From: WLJO01 sp032117595
Lineage (GTDB): Bacteria; Actinomycetota; Acidimicrobiia; Acidimicrobiales; Ilumatobacteraceae
NCBI GenBank assembly: GCA_032117595.1
Contig: JAULYZ010000111.1
Span: forward strand, 1-10,217
Direction of reading: 5' to 3'
DNA length: 10,217 nt
Shown here: positions 5,308 through 10,217 of the stretch, piece by piece
Layout: the number at the start of each line of letters is the position of its first letter
Position numbering within the stretch: the first letter of the stretch is position 1
Notes under the pieces: model-generated
What the model saw: the letters and a program-made list of their open reading frames with translations, nothing else
Told to the model about the DNA's origin: nothing
Database searches by the model: none
Translations under genes and position numbers: made by a program

Positions 5308-6375
5308 TCACACGCCGCTGATCAGGAGTTCGTGCAGCGCCCGGTAGGTGCGCTCCACCGAACTGCGCTCGACCCGCTCGTCCTTGGTGTGCGCGAGCGT
5401 GGCGTCGCCCGGGCCGAAATTGGTGGCGGGGATTCCGTGTTCGGCGAAGCGGGCCACATCGGTCCAGCCGAGCTTGGCCCGCACCTCCAGACCATTGCGC
5501 TCCACGAGTGCGGCCAGAAGCGGATGAGAGAGACCGGGCTGGGCCGACTCGGACCGATCGTCGACCGTGATCTCGTCGTCCGCCTCGAGCACCGAGGCGA
5601 ACAGATCCGTCAGCCACTGCAGCGCCTCGTCGGCGCAGCGGTCCGGGGCGAACCGGTACGCCACGAGCACCCGGGCCCGATCGGGCACGACATTGCCGGC
5701 GATACCGCCCTCGACGCGCACCACCTGGAGCGACTCTCGATACCGACAACCGTCCACGAGCGGCTCGCGCCCGGGCCACGCGTTCACACGGTCAAGCAGA
5801 CCACCGAGGCGGTGAATGGCATTGCGACCCATCCACGGCCGCGCCGTGTGTGCCCGTGCACCCGAGAGCGTGATCCACACTCGGGCCACTCCTTGGCAAC
5901 CTGCCTCGATGTCGCCGTTGGTCGGCTCACCGAGCAGCGCGACGTCGCCGACCAGCAAGTCGGGGCGCTCCTCGAACAACTTCTTCAACCCATTGTGCTC
6001 GGCGGCCACTTCCTCGGCCTCGTAGAACACGTACGTCACGTCGACCGCGGGTTCCTGCACACTGCACGCGAGTTCGAGCATCACGGCAAGGCCCGACTTC
6101 ATGTCGGCGGTACCGCAGCCCCAGAGCACCTCGCCCTCGCGCCGTGACGGAACGTTGTCGTTGATCGGCACGGTGTCGGTGTGGCCGGCCAGCACGAGCC
6201 GCATCGGCCGCCCGAGTTCGGTACGGGCCACGAGGTTGTTGCCGAGGCGGTGCAGGGACAGCCACGGCGCACGGCTCCGCAGGCACGACTCGATCCAATC
6301 GGTGATCTCCTGCTCGTGATGGCTCTCCGAGCGGATGTCGACGAGTTGTGCGGTGAGGTCGAGCAGATCAGTCAT
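5308..6375 (-). CDS. dapE: Succinyl-diaminopimelate desuccinylase
   Basis: 355 aa M20-family di-zinc amidohydrolase. It hydrolyses N-succinyl-LL-2,6-diaminopimelate to succinate and LL-diaminopimelate, the last specific step of the succinylase branch leading to meso-DAP and lysine. Visible metal-site residues: H65 with D67 (AGHTDTVP), bridging D91 (CGTADMKSG), catalytic pair E121-E122 (YEAEE), E150 (LGEPTN), and a C-terminal His at 329 (GPGDATLAHTKDE). The lid/dimerisation domain lies roughly between 165 and 280. Length and motifs fit the Gram-positive/actinobacterial DapE subgroup. The start at 6375 is supported by GGGGAG 6 nt upstream. The same reading frame stays open far upstream, but that part overlaps dapD and is not coding. 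Only 17 bp separate it from dapD, so it is the last gene of the operon. Confidence 0.94.
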   Translation of the reverse strand: MTDLLDLTAQLVDIRSESHHEQEITDWIESCLRSRAPWLSLHRLGNNLVARTELGRPMRLVLAGHTDTVPINDNVPSRREGEVLWGCGTADMKSGLAVMLELACSVQEPAVDVTYVFYEAEEVAAEHNGLKKLFEERPDLLVGDVALLGEPTNGDIEAGCQGVARVWITLSGARAHTARPWMGRNAIHRLGGLLDRVNAWPGREPLVDGCRYRESLQVVRVEGGIAGNVVPDRARVLVAYRFAPDRCADEALQWLTDLFASVLEADDEITVDDRSESAQPGLSHPLLAALVERNGLEVRAKLGWTDVARFAEHGIPATNFGPGDATLAHTKDERVERSSVERTYRALHELLISGV

Positions 6376-6392
6376 GCACGACTCCCCGGGAA

Positions 6393-7229
6393 CTACAGCG
6401 CTGCGCCATGGTCGCGGAGCACCTCGTTGAGTGTCGCCTTCTCGTGACGCTCCCCCGGCTCGAGTTGCTTGACGAGCAGCACACAGGGCATCCCGAACTC
6501 GCCGCCTGCAAAGGTGCGCGACCGCGTTGCGCTCACGGCAACGGTCCACGGCGGGACCACCCCGCGCGACACCTCCTTGCCGCTCCAGGCCTCGATCACC
6601 GGGATGGATCCGGTGAGGATGCAACCCGCACCGATCACGGCTCCGTCGCCGACACGCGCGCCCTCGGCCACGATGCACCGGCTGCCGATGAGGCATTCGT
6701 CCCCGACGATCACGGGCGCCGCCTGCGGTGGCTCGAGAACACCACCGATGCCCACGCCGCCCGACAGGTGGACGTTGCGGCCGATCTGCGCGCACGAACC
6801 CACCGTGGCCCACGTGTCCACCATCGTGCCCGAACCGACATAGGCACCGATGTTCACGTAACTGGGCATCATCACCACGCCCGATTCGAGGTGCGCACCC
6901 CAGCGGGCACTTGCACCGGGAACCACCCGGACACCACTCGCCTGATAGTTGCGCTTCAGGGGGATCTTGTCGGCGTACTCGAACGGGCCGAGTTCGGTGG
7001 TCTGCATCGCCGAGAGACGGAACAGCAGCAGGATCGCCTGCTTGAGCCACTGGTGAACCACGACCTCACCGTTCACCACTTCCGCAACACGGCACTCACC
7101 GCGGTCGAGTGCGTCGATGACCTGCTTCACCGTGGCGAATGCTGCCTCGTTGCCCACCTTGAGCGAGTCGCGATCGGCCCACAGTTGCTCGATCTGTTGC
7201 TGAAGCGCAGTGTGGTTCGAGGTGCTCAT
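6393..7229 (-). CDS. dapD: 2,3,4,5-tetrahydropyridine-2,6-dicarboxylate N-succinyltransferase
   Basis: 278 aa. Transfers succinyl from succinyl-CoA to tetrahydrodipicolinate, opening the succinylase branch of DAP/lysine synthesis; trimeric left-handed beta-helix enzyme. Residues 1-100 form the N-terminal helical domain, and the hexapeptide-repeat beta-helix runs from about 105 to 235. Key motifs: NIGAYVGSGTMVDTWATVGSC (126-146, with D138 in the position of the catalytic Asp) and SGGVGIGGVLEPPQ (156-169), then IVAEG with E189. These follow the E. coli-type DapD closely and the length matches it; mycobacterial DapD is longer and clearly different. The ATG overlaps the stop of the upstream membrane-protein gene (ATGA), with only a weak GAGGA 13 nt upstream, so translation is probably coupled. 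Confidence 0.95.
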   Translation of the reverse strand: MSTSNHTALQQQIEQLWADRDSLKVGNEAAFATVKQVIDALDRGECRVAEVVNGEVVVHQWLKQAILLLFRLSAMQTTELGPFEYADKIPLKRNYQASGVRVVPGASARWGAHLESGVVMMPSYVNIGAYVGSGTMVDTWATVGSCAQIGRNVHLSGGVGIGGVLEPPQAAPVIVGDECLIGSRCIVAEGARVGDGAVIGAGCILTGSIPVIEAWSGKEVSRGVVPPWTVAVSATRSRTFAGGEFGMPCVLLVKQLEPGERHEKATLNEVLRDHGAAL

Positions 7230-8506
7230 GATGGGTTGGTGTCCTCGTCGTGCTCGGTGGGATCGGGGCGCTGCACGGGCAGCGGCTGAGTGGGCGGGGG
7301 CACGGAACGTTCCGTACTCCTCGGGGTGGGCTCATCGCGTCGCCAGATTGCGTGCGGGTCATCCACCGAACGCCGCTGGTCCAACAACGGGTCGAGTGCA
7401 CCCGATGAACTCACGATCGGCGGGAGCGCTGAGCCCGGCTGGCGGGGGCCGGGGCCCGCGGGCGGCGGAGTGGTCCGCTGCGGAACCGTCGGTGGAACCG
7501 GTGTGGCCACGGTGGGCGGGGCGGCGCTGTCGGGGTAGCCCGGATCGCGAGGGGCCTGACCCCGGTGGGGCTGATCCTGGTACGCCTGGGCCTGGTACGC
7601 CTGATCCTGGTACGCCTGATCTTGGTACGAGGGCGCAGGCGAAGGACGTCGAACGGGCGGGGTGTCGGCGGGGCGTGGGGCCGCTGGAGTGCGCTGCATC
7701 CCGGGGCGCTGGGCGGGATACGGACGAGCCGGGTTCTGGCCTGCGGGGTACTGGCCTGCGGGGTACTGGCCCGCCGGATACTGGCCGCCGGCGTACTGGC
7801 CGGCCGGGTACTGCGGTTCGCCGTAGCCACGTCGGCCGCTGGTCGCGCCACGACCCCCCGACGCCAGTCCGCCCAGCGCGCAGCCAACGCCGAGGATCAG
7901 CCCGAGCAGTCCGACGGCGAGCGGCACGAAGGCACCCGGCTCCGAGACGCGTTCACCGACACCAATCGCGAACGGCAGACCGGTCTCGGGTACGCCCACC
8001 AGCAGTCGGTACGAGCCGGGCGCAGGAATGACGACCTCGCGGTAGGGCAGCGCAACCACGCCGCCCGAACGGAGTGTCGATCTCGAGGACGGCGCCGAGA
8101 GGCGCAGGCCGTTGCCGTCGAGATCGACGATGGCGAGCTCGAAGTCGGGCGGGCTCGTGTCGGCGGCGATGGGTATCGACGACGAGGCGGCACAACCATC
8201 GTTGGCCCCGTTGATCTGCACGGTTCCGGACGACACGTAGTAGAGCGTGAACTGCCCGGCCTGCTGAATGTTGAGGTCCGTTGCGCAGCCCGACAACGCA
8301 CCGGCCTCACTCGTCAGGTTCTTCACCTGGGCCGAGAACCGCTGCTGGCCAGCGATGTACAGCACGATGCCGACCACGATGCCGACCACGGCGAGCACCA
8401 CACCGAGCAGGGTGAGCGGGTGCACGCGTGGCTGACCGGGTGCGTAGCCCGGATATGCCACCTGCTGGTACTGACCCTGCGGGTACTGGCCCTGGGGATA
8501 GGTCAC
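7226..8506 (-). CDS. Two-TM membrane protein with Pro/Gln/Tyr-rich repeats, function unknown
   Basis: 426 aa, no family recognised. Order: short repeat-bearing N-terminus (YPQGQ x2, 1-25); TM1 about 30-52; a roughly 140-aa globular segment (53-190) with two cysteines (C74, C105) that could form a disulfide if outside; TM2 about 192-215; then a long disordered tail. The tail has YPAGQ-type repeats (232-265), YQDQA-type repeats (294-312), Pro-rich linkers, and a more complex block at 371-392 (LDPLLDQRRSVDDPHAIWRRDE) that may be a docking motif. Orientation is inferred: with both termini cytoplasmic, the 53-190 domain faces the cell-wall side. The start is a GTG overlapping the dapC stop (GTGA) and the stop overlaps dapD (ATGA), so it is translated with the dap genes. 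A cell-envelope role is plausible from context only. Confidence 0.8.
   Translation of the reverse strand: MTYPQGQYPQGQYQQVAYPGYAPGQPRVHPLTLLGVVLAVVGIVVGIVLYIAGQQRFSAQVKNLTSEAGALSGCATDLNIQQAGQFTLYYVSSGTVQINGANDGCAASSSIPIAADTSPPDFELAIVDLDGNGLRLSAPSSRSTLRSGGVVALPYREVVIPAPGSYRLLVGVPETGLPFAIGVGERVSEPGAFVPLAVGLLGLILGVGCALGGLASGGRGATSGRRGYGEPQYPAGQYAGGQYPAGQYPAGQYPAGQNPARPYPAQRPGMQRTPAAPRPADTPPVRRPSPAPSYQDQAYQDQAYQAQAYQDQPHRGQAPRDPGYPDSAAPPTVATPVPPTVPQRTTPPPAGPGPRQPGSALPPIVSSSGALDPLLDQRRSVDDPHAIWRRDEPTPRSTERSVPPPTQPLPVQRPDPTEHDEDTNPS
7571..7630 (-). repeat. 15-bp tandem repeat encoding YQDQA units
   Basis: Four consecutive 15-bp units (7571, 7586, 7601 and 7616), two of them identical (ctgatcctggtacgc) and the others differing at two positions each. 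In frame within the membrane-protein gene, so copy-number change would lengthen or shorten the tail without a frameshift. Confidence 0.85.
7731..7814 (-). repeat. 15-bp tandem repeat encoding YPAGQ units
   Basis: Five full units and a partial sixth with a 15-bp period (7731, 7746, 7761, 7776, 7791, 7806). The core gggtactgg is well kept and the rest varies. In frame within the membrane-protein gene and distinct in sequence from the other 15-bp repeat block. Confidence 0.85.
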
Positions 8507-9627
8507 GGAGTCACCCCGAGGCGCCGACCGATGAGGGCGATTTTGTCGTCGGGCTGCACGACTGCCACCCGCACATTCTGCCCGCCCCCGGCACCGTAAA
8601 AGTCGCCAGGGCTCACCAGAGCGCCACCCTCCCGGGCGAGTCGCTCGGCGAACGCCCAGCCGTCACCGGCGTTGAACCAGAGGTAGAAGCCGCCCGATGG
8701 CTGGGCGATGTCGATCCCCGACCACGACGAGAGGATGCGCGCCGCAGCCTCGAGTCGGCGACGATACGTGGTGCGCTGCGCCTCCACGTGCGCATCGTCA
8801 GCGAGCGCCACCGCCGCCGCAGCCTGAGCCGGACCGGGCACCATCATCCCGACGTGCTTGCGGACCTCCTTGAGGTAGCCGACGAGTTCGGCATCGCCGG
8901 CGTAGAAGCCGACGCGCAACCCAGCGAGGTTCGATCGCTTCGACACCGAGTGCACCGCCACCACACCGTCGAGGCCGTGCTCGAGGATCGTGCGCCCCCG
9001 GCCGTCCCACGTGAACTCGACATAGCACTCGTCGCTGAAGACCGGAACACCGTGTGCGCGGCCCCACGCTGCAGCTGCGCCGAGGTCGTCGAGCGCTCCG
9101 GTCGGGTTGCTCGGGCTGTTGACCCACAGCAGCAGCGCGCGTGCTGCATCGGCGGGATCGATCGCCGAGAGGTCGAGACCTCCTGTTGCGGTCGGCGGGA
9201 TCGGGACCGCCCGGCACCCGGCGAGGATCGCCCCCATCTCGTAGGTGGGATAGGCAACTGCCGGGTACAGCACGGTGTCGCGTTGCGGGGTGCGGAGGTG
9301 CAACCACTGCGGGAGTGTCGCCACGAACTCCTTCGTGCCGATACACGCCGCAATCTGGCTGAGCGGCACGTCGATGTCGAAGCGGCGTGACATCCAACTG
9401 CGGATCGACGACCGCAGTGCATCGGTGCCGATCGACGGCGGGTACCCGCGTTCGTCGTTCGACGAGGAGAGTGCAGCGATGACGGCGGCAGGAGGCGGGT
9501 CGCAGGGCGTGCCGATCGACAGGTCGACCAAACCGCCCTCCATGGAGGAGGCGTGGTGCTTGAAGCGGTCGAGCCGGTCGTAGGGATAGGGCGGCGGGAC
9601 GAAGCCGCCGGGGGCTGATGCAGTCAT
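8503..9627 (-). CDS. dapC: Succinyl-diaminopimelate aminotransferase (PLP-dependent)
   Basis: 374 aa class I/II fold-type I aminotransferase. It converts N-succinyl-2-amino-6-ketopimelate to N-succinyl-LL-diaminopimelate using glutamate, the step between DapD and DapE. Visible: N-terminal DLSIGTPCDPPP (35-46); cofactor-site NSPSNPTG (170-177, with N174); D199 and Y202 (SDECYVEF) for the PLP ring; Schiff-base Lys K230 (HSVSKRSNLAGLRVGF); and C-terminal substrate-carboxylate Arg R353 (NVRVAV). Sequence style matches the actinobacterial DapC subgroup, and the dapD and dapE genes in the same operon support the specific name over a generic aminotransferase. The ATG overlaps the hflX stop (ATGA) and its own stop overlaps the next gene (GTGA). 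Only a weak GGGG precedes the start, consistent with coupled translation. Confidence 0.92.
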   Translation of the reverse strand: MTASAPGGFVPPPYPYDRLDRFKHHASSMEGGLVDLSIGTPCDPPPAAVIAALSSSNDERGYPPSIGTDALRSSIRSWMSRRFDIDVPLSQIAACIGTKEFVATLPQWLHLRTPQRDTVLYPAVAYPTYEMGAILAGCRAVPIPPTATGGLDLSAIDPADAARALLLWVNSPSNPTGALDDLGAAAAWGRAHGVPVFSDECYVEFTWDGRGRTILEHGLDGVVAVHSVSKRSNLAGLRVGFYAGDAELVGYLKEVRKHVGMMVPGPAQAAAAVALADDAHVEAQRTTYRRRLEAAARILSSWSGIDIAQPSGGFYLWFNAGDGWAFAERLAREGGALVSPGDFYGAGGGQNVRVAVVQPDDKIALIGRRLGVTP

Positions 9628-10217
9628 GACGACCCCGATGCTGCCCGATCGGACACACCCGATGCGACGACATAGGCAGCGAGACGGCCCACGGAGGCCT
9701 CACCGAGACGGGCCCGCACCCGCACCCCACCGTCCTCGTACTGCTCCGACACCACTTCTCCCTCCCGGCGGACCGCTGCGAGCACATCTCCCCGGTCGTA
9801 GGGCACCACCAGCTCGGTGATGCGCGCCATGGCCCGGAGGCGGTCCGACAGCGTGTCGAGGAAGGTACCGATCCCGGAGCCGGTCTTGGCGCTCACGGCG
9901 ACAGAACCCTCGTGGGTCTTCACCAGACGAGCGGCCTCCTCGGGCTCGAGGTCGGCCTTGTTGAACACAATGAGTTCCGGGACCGCATCGGCGCCGATCT
10001 CGCCGAGCACCTCGTGCACGGCATCGATCTGACCCTGCGGGTCGGGAGAACTCGAGTCGACGACGTGCACGAGGTAGTCGGCCGTGCTCGCGACCTCGAG
10101 TGTGCTCTTGAACGACTCCACAAGACCGTGCGGCAGTCGGCGGACGAACCCGACGGTGTCGGTGAGCAGCACTGGCTCACCGCCGGGCAGCGAGAGGCGC
10201 CGCGTGGTGGGATCGAG
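9624..10217 (-). CDS. hflX: GTPase HflX, C-terminal part (5' end outside window)
   Basis: 197 residues to the stop; the frame is open to the window edge. HflX is a ribosome-associated GTPase that splits or rescues stalled 70S ribosomes under stress. Present: LDPTTRRL at the very edge (the segment that normally follows the G1/G2 region of HflX); G3 DTVGF (20-24); RRLPHGLVESFKSTLEV, a family signature just after it; G4 NKAD (86-89); G5 VSAKTG (108-113); then the C-terminal domain. The N-terminal ATP-binding-like domain and P-loop lie outside. First gene of the visible operon. In M. tuberculosis hflX lies next to dapF and a few genes from lexA, so the grouping with dap genes and lexA has precedent. 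Confidence 0.95.
   Translation of the reverse strand, partial: LDPTTRRLSLPGGEPVLLTDTVGFVRRLPHGLVESFKSTLEVASTADYLVHVVDSSSPDPQGQIDAVHEVLGEIGADAVPELIVFNKADLEPEEAARLVKTHEGSVAVSAKTGSGIGTFLDTLSDRLRAMARITELVVPYDRGDVLAAVRREGEVVSEQYEDGGVRVRARLGEASVGRLAAYVVASGVSDRAASGSS

Noticed and set aside
6376..7050. Open extension of the dapE frame upstream of 6375
   Set aside because: It lies wholly over dapD in another frame and is Arg-rich without motifs. GGGGAG before 6375 and the family N-terminus settle the start.
7302..7315. Perfect 14-bp palindrome ACGGAACGTTCCGT
   Set aside because: It sits within the coding tail of the membrane-protein gene. The half-sites abut with no 4-bp gap, so it does not fit the LexA box, and a single copy is compatible with chance.
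7210..8599. Long plus-strand frames opposite the repeat-rich membrane-protein gene
   Set aside because: They are complements of repetitive GC-rich codons. The minus-strand frame has TM segments, clean stop/start overlaps with both neighbours and operon orientation.

Overview
The window looks like chromosome from a high-GC actinobacterium, most likely of the Acidimicrobiia or a similar deep branch. This rests on strong G/C bias at third codon positions, actinobacterial-type SOS boxes (GAAC-N4-GTTC), a LysM gene divergent from lexA as in mycobacteria, an HflX-Dap gene group, and a class II ribonucleotide reductase. The assignment is by recognition only; no database search was possible. All genes in the window are chromosomal housekeeping genes. 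I see no insertion sequence, prophage, CRISPR array, tRNA or rRNA.

Left half (1-5235): DNA precursor supply, DNA damage response and division control. nrdJ (B12-dependent ribonucleotide reductase, minus strand, 3' end cut by the window) has a clear sigma-A type promoter with a LexA-box-like site over its -35. A 508-bp intergenic region follows. It carries the nrdJ leader and a cluster of DnaA-box-like 9-mers just before a plus-strand gene for a RibD C-terminal/DHFR-like reductase resembling mycobacterial Rv2671. That gene converges, with a 25-bp overlap, on a small membrane-anchored LysM protein gene (ChiZ/DivS position). The LysM gene is divergent from lexA. Between them lie six LexA-box-like sites arranged as two triads that look like an old tandem duplication. 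The lexA promoter places transcription initiation at or next to the ATG, so its mRNA is probably leaderless.

Right half (5308-10217, all minus strand): a tightly coupled operon read right to left as hflX (5' end cut) - dapC - a repeat-rich two-TM membrane protein - dapD - dapE. Three of the four junctions are ATGA or GTGA stop/start overlaps, and the fourth is a 17-bp gap with a good ribosome binding site. The three dap genes cover three consecutive steps of the succinylase branch of diaminopimelate/lysine synthesis, supplying peptidoglycan precursor. The membrane protein between dapC and dapD has no function I recognise.

The main points of interest are regulatory: the duplicated LexA operator array, the DnaA-box cluster in an unexpected place, and possible SOS or DnaA control of nucleotide-supply genes. 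No obviously new multi-gene system is visible; the uncharacterised membrane protein embedded in the dap operon is the best candidate for new biology at the protein level.
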